DNA of 64,000 bases from Halichondria panicea (GCF_963675165.1 NC_087387.1:6482058-6546057), one strand, 5' to 3'; shown: positions 12,105-25,149, numbered from the stretch's first letter. Notes: generated from the sequence alone by a model not told the origin. Translations and numbers: made by a program.

Positions 12105-14429
12105 TATAACTATATATACTCCAACCGCCACTTCTTGGTTTTATTCTCTCTCACAGCCAACTATATATAGTTATAAGCCGCCTATTTGATCCACAAGTAA
12201 CTTTTTTTACAATTCAAGCTATATAACTTCAGCAGTAGCTACTTCCACCCAATCATCTCCCTAAGCCTCCCAATATGTTAAAACTGTCTGTTTATATAGA
12301 ACTAAAAACAGACAACATCAGCTATTGTATATACAGACATGCAACGGCCACAACAGCGTCCTTAACTGGTTCACCAAGGAATAAGACATAACGTTAAAAA
12401 CTTGCATGGATTAAGGAAATATACACTACTATCAAGCTATGCAAACTATAGAAGAACTGCAATTACAAAACCAATCCCTGCATGATCCTAAAATTGATTA
12501 TGACACACATGCACCTATAGCTAGCACAAATTCTAGCAGCAACCCCAAAAAGCTGTTCTCTAAATCCACTATACCTATGCCCTTGTAACAGATGTATGGT
12601 GAACTGCATGCATAAGAACTTACCAGAACTATAGCTATAGCGTTAATAATCTGTCTATAATGTTATGTGTTTGTCCATTACAATTATGTGTTTTATACTC
12701 AGCGGCATCATATTAGTGATCCCTGTCTGTCGGTCTCAAGTAATTGACAAGCCCTTCTTTCTTTTTATATCATCACCTCTAAATTGAATAGTCAAAGAAG
12801 ACAAGGGAATCTGTATACACGAACAAATTCTTCATTCCAAAGTCTAGTATAATTATATGCATGCATGATATGTATAATTATGTATGCCTATAATATATAT
12901 CAGCAGAGAAAAACTATACCGATACCTCTATACAAAAATGTGCACAAAGTAACATGACTCGCGCATGTGATGAAGTATACTGTAAACTTACTAGTAATCT
13001 CCTAGAAAATGTTAACCGTGACGTTTTTAGGGGTGCATGTACAATGACATCTGATTCTAGCTATATATTCGTTCGCGTTCAACGTTCAGAGCTGCTCACT
13101 GCACACTGATAGAAGACTATCTTTTCACAAAAATCATAAATAGAGACAATAGTCGGGTTGATCCTCTTCACTTCCACTCTTTACTCACTGCTAACAAATT
13201 CTGTGCGTTGCGTAATGTGTGCGCAAGCTTGCGCAATTGACAGGATATCACGTTACTTTGTGCACAGTTTTGTGTATAGAGGTATTGGTAGTTCGACACT
13301 CTTCTCTTCATATATTATTTATGCTCTTGCCGTTACTATATTAATGCGAGATATATACTAACTAATACGAGCGGTTATGATAATTATTACATCGCACAAT
13401 TAATTAGAGGCCTGCATGCAGGGAACAATTCCCATTGAAATCGTGGCATTTATACTAGACGAAACGGCATAAATAAATGTCACATAACGTTTTATATAGG
13501 AGCCTTAAAATTGGCCAAAATACATAATTTTATATGCTCGTATATTATTTCTAGCACAATACGTATACGGTATCTCACATAATACCATGGCATAGTTATA
13601 GCCATGGGTACATATATAACATGCACTCAGCCATTTCATATAATTATCAGTTCACCAATAGTGTGTAATGCCATTCACATGCACATAATTATAGTACAGG
13701 TAACAGAGCTTTTCCAGTTTGAAAGAGTATGCCCTATATAATTATTTAAATACACTAGCTGAGTTTTGAAAAAGTGAGACAAATTGTATGACACTATTTA
13801 GATGCTTAAAACTACTGGAATGTTTTAACTGCATGTTCCCATATAATATGCATAAATGACCTGATCATGATATCTTCAGCAGATTACATCAAGAACGAAG
13901 ACATTAGCAAACTTCATTCTTCTATAAATAATTCTCATTGGACGCATGCATGCATGCAGGACACCATCAATGTGTACATGCAGATACAATCAACTGATTT
14001 CATACCTCACAGAATCTATTGGTTTCTAAATTAAACAGTCACATGCATGCATTGCAGTTATAGCTAATTATAATTATATAGAGAATGCACAGTGTTAATT
14101 ATTACAGCATAAAACAATTTATACATGCAGTTACCTTGCCCTAGCTGGGATTGAGATGTCTCAGTATAATTATATAGCACTGCTTCGAATAATTTTCACT
14201 TTCAGCGTCATAGTGACACACACAACTCAGAACATCTTTCACACTCAAGCCGAACCAGAAATCCAAAATTAACAAAAATCGAAAATCAGCAAAAAAATCT
14301 GGAGACGCAACTGCTGATTGCTTTGTTGCTTTGTGCAAAATGAGATACCTCGAAAAGACATCAATGCGCAAGACATTATCCACTTGCAATTGTACCTAAA
14401 TTATATGTCTACAGGATAGTCTATCATGC
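12105..14429. other. Unique centre of the fold-back element, no gene seen
   Basis: About 2.3 kb of AT-rich DNA with many TATATA and GCATGCATGC runs. The few ORFs of 60-80 codons have no recognisable domain and no sensible splice partners. Confidence 0.6.
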
Positions 14430-15177
14430 TCATTAGAACTTGATGCTAAGGATTGCTTGAATGCACTGGACGTAATTATTAAAGCATGGTTTTCTCAAAT
14501 CTTCCTTTAATTTGATTTTCTGGTTGAGTCAAGAACTATTGATATAATTATTTTTGCACCTCTAATGCTCGAATTTCTTTTTAATTTCACTTTGATGGCA
14601 TCCTTTTTCGTCTGTACGCAACACATGCGCTTTTCTTTCTGGTTGGTTAATGGGTTTCAATTTCACCCACTGACAGATTGTCACGGTATATGTGTATGGT
14701 ATAGTAAGCCTTTATCATTGGGGCGCTCCGATCGTTGGTAGGGATATGCTTGCATGCCTTCCAATATGGGGACAATTATTTTAAGAAACTGGCCTGGCAC
14801 GTTACCACAAAACTAAAACTATAAACGTAGCATAACCATTACGTAATTAACACACTGTACACATCGACAGTTTAATATGTTGTAACTGTAATTATGCCTG
14901 TATACCTCTGATTCAGCACATTCTAAGTATTCCTCACTCACTCTCATATCTTCTTCAATCTCTAGTATTGCAGCATCATCATGCACTGCCTACCTCATGA
15001 TAATTATCGTCCTGCTTAATATCCATACCTACATCTATAATTATTGTATTTCGCTGTAGACTATAATATATACATAACTGGACTTGACTATATAATGAAG
15101 ATCGTTTGTGTATCATTACTGTGTTGGATCCTGCATGGTATAGAATATACCTTATATTAAGGGGTGTTTCAACAAAT

Positions 15178-16950
15178 GTTCAGGGTTTCCGTTTACGAAT
15201 CACTGCTCTCGGAAAGTCAACAAGTTCTAGTCAATTAAAGTAACCTCAGAATTGTAAACTTGGGTATATAATTATTATAGGTATTAATTGATACATGCTT
15301 GTCTAAGAACAGCACTGAACATTTTCAGGGTCAAGTTCCGCACTGCATGCTCTCGGAAAGTCTGAAAAGTTGCTCAGCATGTTCCCAGTCAATTAAATTA
15401 ACCCGAGAAGAGTGTATCAACGTATTGGTTGATACCTGCTGGTCTAAAACCAGCACTAAATATATTTTCTGGGTTTCCGTTTACGAAGCACTGCTCTCGG
15501 AAAGTCTGAAAAGTTGCTCAGCAATTTCTAGTCGATTAAAGTAACCTCAATCTTAATTGGGCATATCAACGTATTGGCTGATACCTGCTTGTCTAAGACC
15601 ATGCAGCACTGACCATATTTTCAGGGTTTCCGTTTACGAATCACTGCTCTCGGAAAGTCTGAAAAGTTTCTCAGCTATAGTTCTTGCTCAGCAAGTTCCA
15701 ATCGATTAAAGTAACCTCAGAATTTTAAACTTGAGTATAATTATATCAAATACTGGCTGATATCTGCATGCTGAATATATTATTTTTCAGGGTTCCCATT
15801 AACGAACCACAGCTCTCGAAAAGTGAAAAAAGTTGCTCAGCAAGTTCCAGTCGATTAAAGTAACCTCAGAATTGTAACTTGAGTATAATTATATAAAATA
15901 CTGGCTGATACCTGCATGCATGTCTATAGACCAGCACTGAATATGTTATTTTTCAGGGCTCCCGTTAACGAACCACAGCTCTCGGAAAGTCAGAAAAGTT
16001 GCTCAGCAATTAAGTTCCCAGTCGATTAAAGTAACCTCAGAAGAGTCATATTGGCTGATATCAGCATGCATGCATGTCTAGACCAGCACTGAATATATTG
16101 TTTTTCAGGGTTCCTGTTAACGAACCACAGCTCTCGGAAAGTCAGAAAAGTTGCTCAGCAAGTTCCAGTCGATTAAAGTAACCTCAGAATTGTAAACTTG
16201 AGTATATATATCAATATACTGGCTGATATCTGCATGCATGTCTATAGACCAGCACTGAATATGTTATTTTTCAGGGCTCCCGTTAACGAACCACAGCTCT
16301 CGGAAAGTCAGAAAAGTTGCTCAGCAAGTTCCAGTCGATTAAAGTAACCTCAGAATTGTAAACTTGAGTATATATATCAACATACTGGCTGATATCTGCA
16401 TGCATGTCTAGACCAGCACTGAATATATTGTTTTTCAGGGTTCCCGTTAACGAACCACAGCTCTCGGAAAGTCAGAAAAGTTGCTCAGCAAGTTCCAGTC
16501 GATTAAAGTAACCTCAGAATTGTAAACTTGAGTATATATATCAACATACTGGCTGATATCTGCATGCATGTCTATAGACCAGCACTGAATATGTTATTTT
16601 TCAGGGCTCCCGTTAACGAACCACAGCTCTCGGAAAGTCAGAAAAGTTGCTCAGCAAGTTCCAGTCGATTAAAGTAACCTCAACATTGTAAATTTGAGTA
16701 CCACTGAATATATTCAGGGTTCCCGTTAACGAATCACTGCTCTCGGAAAGTCAGAAAAGTTTCTCAGCAAGTTCCAGTATACATAACTTATTGGCTGATA
16801 CTTGTCTATAGACCAGGACTGAACATAATTATTCCAGTTCCCGTTCTCGAACCACTTTTCTGACTTTTCTGACTTTCTGAGAGCCATGATTCATGGCTCT
16901 CAGAAAGTCAGAAAAGTGGCTCGGCGTGTTCAGTAGAGCCAAATAACCTC
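15178..16950 (-). repeat. Right satellite array, inverted orientation
   Basis: About 12 copies of the same unit as at 7265-10390, in reverse complement (CTCTCGGAAAGTC at roughly 15212, 15350, 15495, 15645 and onward to ~16890). Fewer copies than the left arm and a diverged outer edge. Confidence 0.93.
16864..16916. repeat. Perfect 26-bp hairpin at the array edge
   Basis: Arms 16864-16889 and 16891-16916 are exact reverse complements around a single T. The sequence is the satellite GACTTTCTGAGAG block repeated head to head. The left arm has only one half of it (~7297-7322). Confidence 0.95.
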
Positions 16951-17312
16951 AGGACAATAAATTGGGGAGTCAGTATAAGTAGGAGTTAGGTGACTGGCTG
17001 AATTAACACACCTTAAAATAATTATGATAATCATACTAAATCTAGCTCAGTGTACAGACATAATTACTGCAGACATGTGCAAGTAGCTAGCTCTATACTG
17101 CAGACAATGAAGAGTCTACTTACCTGACTCTTAAAACTAGGCTGGCCAGCTCTCTACTTACTAACATACTAGTAGAGTGATCAGGCAAGAGCATCTCATT
17201 ACATCTGCGCAAAGTCAAGGGTTAACCTTGGAATGCATTGCCCTGCTACGCCCACTCATTTAACCTTCACTTCCGCTTTTTCCGATTTCTGGCTTTCTGG
17301 TCTTACATGCGC

Positions 17313-18387
17313 ATGTGCATGCACACCAAAGCATAAGCTCGCTTGCAATGTTTACTTGTGCCACTAAAAATAGCACCTAAAGTAATGATGCAACAGGATA
17401 ACGTTAATGACATTCATAGCTAAAGAATCTTGCTGGAGAACGAGATGATACGCCCACTTTCTGCATTTAGTTTTCTAGCTTCCATAGCTACCGTACCATT
17501 TCTTGTCATCCTAAAGCTGCACAGCTCAGTGATTATAACTAGATAAAACTACAAAATAGCTAGCACTACGGCTAGTTCAGTCTACTAAGCAAGGAATAGC
17601 TAGTCTGTAAGTATCAACACAGAAGATCAGTAGCTGGACCCAGGTGACACGCCCACTTTCTGTATGACCACCTCTCTGCACATAATAAATTTCTATGTAA
17701 GAGCATCAGCTGGAACCATTGCTTTCTGACTGTTTAGAAACTCCATGTCTCATGCACCACTAAAACTCTGCTCCCAATTTCAGCATGCCTCTAGCTAGAG
17801 TCTATGGTTTAGTTGTGTTGTTACTGCTGTAGTGTTAGTTGCTGTGCTAGTGTCAGCTCAGTATATTAAGGGTGCTGGAACACCTACGCCCACGTACGCC
17901 CACACACACGTTGCTAGGGAAAGCTAACTATGAAACTACCTGTAGGGCTAGGGGAGACATGGATCCTTCACAGGATTATGAAGCAACACTCTACTAGTGT
18001 GCACTCCAAAAATGGAGAGGAAAGGATGATGAGAACAGATTTTACACTTGATTTTCATTATCTAGCTAAAAGAAGTTCCGTCTAGGAAACCAGTAGAGCT
18101 ATGGACTTGATCGTTTGTTTGCAGGTGCACTACACACAGCTCTTCAACATTACGAAGAGCTTTTGTTGTAAAATCCCTTTGTTATCTATTTATGAGAATT
18201 TTTTGTCATGACACACCCTCTAGAGAAAAATCTAGACCGTATATGGACAAAGTCAGCCCGTAACTTTGTTCACCTTACCTAATTATAGCAGCATGCTAAA
18301 TATAGACCAAGTCCTGTACGTAGATAGTCAGATCGAACACTTTTTATATCTGGCTCTAGCGTACGCGTACGCTAGAGTATAAATTAA
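17313..18387. other. Intergenic, no gene seen
   Basis: Unique sequence with no protein-like frame and no clear repeat apart from CACGCCCAC-type motifs near 17880. Ends at the TTAA that flanks the next transposon. Confidence 0.55.
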
Positions 18388-20160
18388 ACGAGCATGTTGG
18401 CTTTAATTACCGCATTAGCAACTTCCGGATCCCGGAGCGAGTTTTGAGTATAAAAAGAGCTGCCCAGGACGCGACCTTTGACCCAGAAAATTTCATTCAA
18501 GCCTTAGTAACGAGCTGTTTTTTTCTCTTGCGCAAAAGCGCTCAGAACCCATTCATACACACTGTGAACACTAAAAAAAAACACACAGAAGGGAGGGGAA
18601 TAACATTCCTGGTGGGTTTTTTTCTTTACCAGAATCAAAAAGACAAAAATAAAAATTTATGATTATGGCTGACAAATAAATAATGCTTAGGTAGGTCTGT
18701 AGGTACAGTAAAAGGCTATGTCTATACAGCTCCAGGTTAGCTACAGTGAGCATTACTCCAGTGAACTCTTCCAAAGAGTTTTCCTTGCTTTCTTGCATAT
18801 AAATAGACGGCATTGAGGCTTGAGACTACGCCATTGTGCATTGTAGAAAGTTGACGAAATTGATTCTGAAAAAGAATTTATATCAGCATTAATTAATGTC
18901 AGTATATCAAACAAATGTTTGCTATCATTTAGAGTTGTAGAGTAGGGTGCAAACAAGTGAGAGCTCTCCCGGGTAGGGGTTGGTAGTGCTGGCATCATTT
19001 TGGGGAAGAATTATGCTGGTATCATGGGAACTTTAGTGAGAATAATAGGCAGGTTTTGGAAATACAGGTCAGTCGAGTCAGTAGTATAAACATCTGTAGG
19101 CCTGATGAAAGTCGCGAGTACATGGGATGTGGAATAATGTGGGAATGAATAATAGAACTACCAACCCCTAGCAGTGAGTCTTCCTCCAGAAAAGAGGCCA
19201 GAGAGGTAACGATATAATTATTGCTTGATACAGTAGTAAGACTTACATTTTCTATATACATAGGTTGATGCCAGGAAGACTGTCCTGTCAACAAGTGAGG
19301 GTAGTCCTTCAAAGCGACCTGAGAAAAGATGAACGTTATTAATAACAATGACTATGTATGAAGGTTATTATACAAATGTCATGGTGGCTATGAGCATGAT
19401 GACCCACTAGTAATTGAACAGAAAAAACACCCGTCCATTTTGTCACTAGTCCCCCACCCTTCACCACAGCCACAACACCCAGCTGCTCTTTGTGCGATAT
19501 TTAAAACTTACAATAGTAGTACAATCAATTTCCGTTCTTCAGGAGGTGCTTGGACGATACCCGAACCCACTAGGTGTTCCCTGGCCCTACAGACTTTCAA
19601 CACTTCACTTCGTTACTTTATCCATGTAAAATGAAATGTTAATGTTAAAAAGCACTCGTAGGTCGATAAAGTCACCTTACTGTATACTATAATTATACTA
19701 CTTACTTTTATACTATAGACTAGACTATTTACCTTCTTCAACAACAACATCAGTTTGCCAAATCTTCATGTTTTCCAAGGCCAATGAACCTCTGGCAGCA
19801 AGAAAATTAAACGCTTAGCACTGTCAATTCTATCAACAAAGACCTGCTTGGTATCTTCAGTCTCGAACCAAAGCTCCTGTGGACCCCAGTAGGCTTCTTC
19901 TGAGGTTGAGAACACTTCTTGAAAATAAACTTTTGACAGCCATTTTTTGTTTTAAGTTATGTCATGTCTACTATCTTGTGAGAGCGCGGAAGAAGGCGTA
20001 TCAAAAGAAGACCGTAAGAATGTAAAGAATGTGCATTATACCTGTCAAGGGCGTCTTTTTGCAAGACTCAAGTAAATTCATTTTTTTCATTTTCGCCATT
20101 TTCCCGTTGCATCCGGTCGGAGCTGTCCTGGGCACGCCTTTTTATAGTCAGCATGCTCGT
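18388..20160. mobile_element. TTAA-flanked DNA transposon, decayed copy
   Basis: The termini ACGAGCATGTTGGCT and AGTCAGCATGCTCGT are imperfect inverted repeats, flanked on both sides by TTAA (18384-18387 and 20161-20164). TTAA duplications occur in Kolobok and piggyBac superfamilies. Inside are broken versions of the genes in the 30306-32769 element. A degraded second-exon homologue lies at ~18738-18820, the C-terminal exon (YPNPLGVPW region) at ~19540-19600, and the opposite-strand gene start at ~19950 running leftward (FETEDTKQVF region), with stops and frameshifts. It is a dead relative. Confidence 0.8.
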
Positions 20161-20164
20161 TTAA

Positions 20165-21180
20165 GACGTAAGCCTGTAGACCACGCCCCAATTGCGTACG
20201 TAGAGTGCAGAATTAACGTTGAAGACCAAGAGCCATTATTTTGTTAATAGTAGAGCAGCCTGAAGAGAAGAGATAGGCAACGCTGGGGCTACAGACAGCG
20301 CTGACAATTGGCTGGCTCATAGACTTCTGCCAGGGTTGGCTGCTGTTTTGATGGACTTTGAAGGTAAACTATGAACTAGCTTTGCTAGCTTGATACACAG
20401 GGCCTTGCTTTTCACTCCCTTCCCCTTCAGAGCTTCCATGAAAGCCTGTGTAATACCACTCTTGGACCTCAGTGTCACCAGAGTGCTGTGCTCCAGGCCA
20501 AGTTGGACCAGTCTCTTTGTCTGGGCTGCAGTAATGCTTGGCTTCCCCGGGCATCAGATTGGTGGAACCTCCGCTTTTGTGAGGTCCACACAGCTGATCA
20601 GTGAATGGTGTGTCGTAACTGCCTCCATCGCCAGGACATCTGGAAATGAGCTCCTGTGAGTGTGATACATAAAATAAATAATATAACACAGATTGCCAAC
20701 CTTCCAGACGAGTTCCTAGCGTGTTTGTAAGTATAGGTCCTCCATCCCAAGTTTTTTGCCAGCAAGGTGACTGTCCCCTTCATCTGGACAATACATGTGC
20801 ATGTACAGTGAATAATTATGTAGTGGCACCGGGTCAGGTAGAATCCATCCATAGGAACCAACCCATTTTTGTCATCACCCCTGTTCACAATATTTTTTTC
20901 GTACCTGACCACAGGACCATTCTGCTAACTTGGTGGCAAGGATCTCCAGCTTCTGAAGGATGCGATGCCATTGTGTGCTGGAACATGGTGGAAGACCCAA
21001 CCAGCCACTCAACCGGACGTATCAACATGCAGGTGGCCATAGGAGAAAGGACAACACTGGATAGTGCCATGAACAGCTCGAATCGTGGATAGTACAACGT
21101 CCAAAGCACTGAAGAGAAACGTCTCCACTCGACACAAATGAAGACAGTGTGTATTAACATCAAGAGTCAATCCAACCTGC
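20165..21180. other. Unassigned spacer with overlapping long ORFs
   Basis: Several 90-120 codon frames overlap on both strands (for example + 20721-21092 and - 20885-21163). None has a recognisable domain, and none is favoured by splice signals. One minus frame at ~20360-20660 looks weakly protein-like but has a stop. I make no gene call. Confidence 0.4.
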
Positions 21181-21265
21181 TGTGTGACTAATGCTAGTTG
21201 AGGAACTCGGACATTTGTGGTGATTGTACCAAGACTGGGGTCTATTGGCACACTTATGTTTCTTC
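21181..21265. repeat. ~85 bp direct repeat, left copy (partner 22869-22960)
   Basis: The block from TGTGTGACTAATGCTAGTTG to GGCACACTTATGTTTCT recurs at 22869-22960 in the same orientation, with a 7-bp internal duplication in the second copy. The pair brackets the TMTC fragment. Confidence 0.9.
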
Positions 21266-22723
21266 TGTCATCCCAGCCTCATAGAACTTGACAGCTGCTT
21301 CATAGTCTCCTGCCATCACGTACCAATGTTGCTCATTAATAAAGCGTTATTACGGTTCAACTTGACACCAGCCTTGTACAGCGAGAGACTGTCCTTCCAG
21401 TCACTGTTTCTGTGCACTGTCTTAACACTGTGTGTTAGCAGGAGGAATACAAGAGCTGCTTTGATCATTATATTCAGTGATTGCTTTGTTTGTGTGTGTT
21501 GCAGTAGTTTCCATAGTCCGTGTGCTGCTAGTAGACATAGTCCCATGCTGGGCAGGTAGAGTACTCTCTCTGCTACAACAAACCCAACAGGGAAGAACAG
21601 GTTGGAGGCTGGCACGTACGGGAACACCAGCAGACTCAGACCAAACAACACTGTCCCCCATCGTCGGTAGAGGGCAAAGGTCGTCAAGCCAGTGAGTGTG
21701 AGTAGTGTGAGGAGTGTGTGTAGGTTGTGGGGGTGGGCGAGTGATAGTGTGAGGGGGACGGCACCAAAGCGCCAGTCTGCTGTGAGGGGGGAGGGGCACA
21801 GGGCTAACCAAGAGTTGACGGCTACTAGATGAGACCAACTCAACTGTCTCCATGGCCAGGAGAGGGACAGTGGAGGGTTGATGTTCCTATTAGGAGACAA
21901 GGAGAATCATTGGAGGCCATTTAAAGAGCTACAAAATACATCTATTATTTGTGAAATTGACAACCTCACTCAAGATGGGCACTCAATGTTAGCTATCATT
22001 TAATAATGAGGATAGTGAAATTAAATTTATTACCTATCTTTGAACATTGCCGTTGGCTGTCCGTTTGATATCAATATCCGTGTAACTATGGCAACCAGTC
22101 CAACGACGCCCACGGCAATCCCTCGTACAAAGAAAGGTCTCATGTTCCCCTTATTGTGGGTATGGCTATCAGGATCAGGGGGAGGAGGGCGCAGAAACCA
22201 TACAAGGTTCAACTGTTGAGGAGGTTGTGATATAAATAATAGATCAATAGATCTAGAGTATCTATTATCGTATAGATCGAGTTTTGAATGCGAGGTTAAT
22301 GTATATAAGCATTATTGATGCAAAGCATGGGAAAATGCTCACTCATTGTGTGTCTTGCAATTGTGAGTGATGCGAAAACTAGCAATTTGCAATCAAAAGA
22401 ACGTCGCATTTGAAACCTGATAATTATACGATAATACATAATGCAGTGGAACCCTCTTAACGCTCCCTGAAGAAAGACACACTGTGATATGAAGGCCAGG
22501 TTCTAAATGCCAAACAACTGTTCCCCAAAGATGCATGTCCGGTTCCACAATTTCGCAATGGTCAGTAAATAATTACATAGCCAGTGTATAGTTGTACTGA
22601 CCTTGTGCAGTACTAGGAAGTCCATTGCTACACAGACTGGGAGAGCTGTTATACCTTGCTCCTTGCTCAGTAGAGCCAGCACACTACACACTAGACTCAC
22701 TGCTAGCCACACAACACTCACAC
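21266..22723 (-). pseudogene. TMTC: TMTC fragment C: internal exons only, frameshifted
   Basis: Three exons are readable on the minus strand. 22723-22604 is the LSKEQGI membrane exon. ~22213-22038 is a hydrophobic exon ending in phase 2. ~21890-21317 is the large exon with [24 protein letters not shown] and the start of the TPR region. The last exon loses frame at ~21316: the TPR-like reading MAGDYEAAVKFYEAG continues one frame over, to about 21270. The first exon with the DD motif, found in genes A and B, is absent. Upstream lies unrelated sequence. The fragment shares a near-identical exon and its preceding intron with TMTC gene B (55055-55530). Probably a truncated duplicate. Confidence 0.8.
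22266..22434. mobile_element. Short MITE, family member 1
   Basis: Ends TATCGTATAGATCGAGTTTT and its complement-like TTGAAACCTGATAATTATACGATA form inverted repeats around ~110 bp. A second member lies at 40966-41119 in CPT1 intron 9. It sits in an intron of TMTC fragment C. Confidence 0.7.
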
Positions 22724-23261
22724 CTGTGTGTGTGTGTGGAGGGGAGGGTGTGTGTGTGTGTGTGTGTGTGGAGGGTATAGGTGGGTGGTGGAATTGGACA
22801 ATGAAGTATTCGTCCCAATTTTTGTATTTAGAACATTAATCCGAAAATTAAAACTGCGAAATAATTATTTGTGTGTGACTAATGCTAGTTGAGGAACTCG
22901 GAACTCGGACATTTGTGGTGATTGTACCAAGACTGGGGTCTATTGGCACACTTATGTTTCTCCCATCTACTATACTGAAGGCACTCCTTTGCTACATATC
23001 TGGCTCTGTATTTATTAGATTGTGTTATTTTGTTATTGATTTATTAGTTTGTGTAGCTACCTGATTTTCTTTTGCAGCTTGTAGTTAATTTAATTGAAGA
23101 CATTCTCACAAAACCACTATGTTGTTACTTGTGGTTACTACTATACTAGCGCACGCATTGAAATTAAATATTGCGTGTGCAAGTCTCAGGATCTAAACGG
23201 TGCATTTTTGTGGTTAAATTATGTCAATTTGTTACTATGTGCAGGCACCCTTAATACAGCA
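22435..23261. other. TMTC fragment flank with GT tract and direct-repeat copy
   Basis: Holds the 22604-22723 exon, a GT/GGAG-rich tract (22725-22780) and the right copy of the 85 bp direct repeat (22869-22960). Beyond that I see no gene. Confidence 0.6.
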
Positions 23262-23330
23262 TAGAGCGGTTGCATCGCGCGTCATCCACCCACGCATAAA
23301 AGTTTTTGGAGGACAACCTCCAAAAACACA

Positions 23331-25020
23331 GGTGTAAACAATGTAAAAGTACACAAGGAACCGGACACCATTTGGCACAGTAGAACTATGATCCAGGATA
23401 CAGAGTGCTCTAGTATTGTAACTGTAAGTCTACCTTAGCTTACAGAGAAGGTTGAGGTGAGAAACTTGCATGCATCATGATGTACAAGCTATGGAAATCC
23501 ATTGAAATTCACTAGCTTTATTCTCACACATTTATATCTCAGTACAAAATTGTCAGGTTTTCCTTTGCTTGGTTCTTGACAGTGTACTAGCTGAACAAGC
23601 TGAGCTCTGTGTGAAGATGGTTACCATAATTATGTTCAAATGAAGAGGGTGTAGGAGTGCCCGATCATGTCACGTCAGGCATCGATCATTGCTGGCTGGG
23701 AGGATTGTGTGGGACACGATCACCACAATATTAAATTAATGTAAGTGCTCTTTGTGTACTATGCTGTAATTACAGCGCCAACTCTGACTGAATGCCATTA
23801 TTTAAGTCCTCCAACGGTTGCTGTAATTAAAAGATGTGATGTCAGGCCCAAGGCAGTAGGCTTTTCTTTTATTATGCACATGCATTTGATTCGTCCGTAG
23901 AGCTGCTGTAAAATACAGAGACAAAAAATCAAACCATACAGTTGGTCCACTGCATACTACCTAAAGATTGCACTCAACACTATAATAGCTGTGCGCTTAA
24001 GCGCCACCATAATATTTTTGGGGAAGTTTGTAAAAATGATTTGGAAGCTGTAAAGTACACTCACTGCACACTCAGTTTGAGCCAAAAAATAAGTGTAATG
24101 GTTTCCTTTGATAGAGTGGTGCGGGGCCATTGTTTACCTTACGTTACACTTAGCTATACCGGTACATGTATCTCAAGTATTTTTCTATCTCAAGTACTAT
24201 ACACAGTTGAGTTTAAGTACATTGTAGATGTGACCTTTGCTTGTTCATCATTCGTTCTAGCCTCCTTCACAAGGCCTCAAAAAGGAAGAGTGGCCTGGGA
24301 TCGAGGCTACATTCGTTCGTGGTATGTCTGGCTAAATTATGTGTGTTGTGCAAGGCGCTGACTATGGTATTCAATAGATCGAGGAGATTAGATAGCTTAG
24401 GTTTGCAGGGGTGGCAAAATAACAGCTGAAATTTTCTAAAAAAAAAAAGGTCAACTGTTATTTCCTATCCGTGATCTCGTATACTTATACAGTACCTCCT
24501 TTGAGTGCTCATGATTACATAATTTCTCCCACACAGAGACTGATGGAGACAAGAGTCAAGATAAAATTTACATTGATGTGTTATTATCATGTGTCAGTAC
24601 ATGTATTAATTATGTGCTCAGTGTACATACCTTTACCGACATCGTCTCTGGTCTCTGAAACATTAATTAATAACTATGGGTCGAGCAATATGAATGTTGG
24701 TTGACTCAAGATTGACAAAAAAAGAGTAAATAACAACAAAAAACACTGCAACTCTTGTTAATTATTGAGCTTAGAAGATGACAGAAGCAAGCATCCAAAT
24801 CTTTGTACCATATCATTGAGAGGAGCACACCCTCACTGTCAGGCCTGTATATGTGTTGTGTGTGCATACATCAGAAGGTAATCCGAGTACAAAAGTACGC
24901 TATATGCTCCCTTGCCATTATGATCATTTAGATGTACTGTGTATGTACTTCATATAAAGCTGCTGCTGACTAGATCTAAACGGCAGCTAGCAGATATAGA
25001 CATAGATCCTATTGAGGAAG
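23331..25020. other. Unassigned sequence inside the composite element
   Basis: No recognisable protein. A ~55 bp hairpin at 24256-24311 ends in GGGATCGAGGCTA, the terminal motif of the element at 27339-28425. A 139-codon ORF at 23942-24361 has no identifiable domain. Confidence 0.5.
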
Positions 25021-25108
25021 GCTAAACACAGGAATGATTCCAACTGCTGAGTCAGCCCTTTTGAGGTTATGGCCGCCCTCACATAATAGTCCTGAACCAC
25101 TAATCATG

Positions 25109-25140
25109 TCAGGAGTGCATGAATATTCATGCACTCCTGA
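25109..25140. repeat. 32-bp perfect palindrome
   Basis: Exact palindrome centred on GAATATTC at 25121-25128, with arms reading TCAGGAGTGCAT. It sits just before the protease Cys-box relic and shows no link to a coding feature. Confidence 0.95.
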
Positions 25141-25149
25141 TCATGTCTA

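Larger units (their letters stand above)
6864..17312. mobile_element. 10.4 kb fold-back element with satellite-bearing arms
   Basis: The outermost ~430 bp (6864-7290) are an inverted copy of 16945-17312. Moving inward, the 160-170 bp satellite occurs in opposite orientations on the two sides. Further in, 10895-10990 pairs with 15050-15150, 11260-11400 with 14670-14760, and 11520-11660 with 14430-14575. The arms are therefore about 4.8 and 2.9 kb, around a ~2.75 kb centre. Long inverted repeats built of tandem repeats are the hallmark of fold-back (FB/Galileo-type) elements. No transposase ORF is visible, so it would be non-autonomous. A clear target duplication was not established. Confidence 0.8.

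Noticed and set aside
20369-21163. A gene in the stacked ORFs left of the TMTC fragment
   Set aside because: Overlapping frames on both strands, no domain, no consistent splice sites; composition alone does not support a call.
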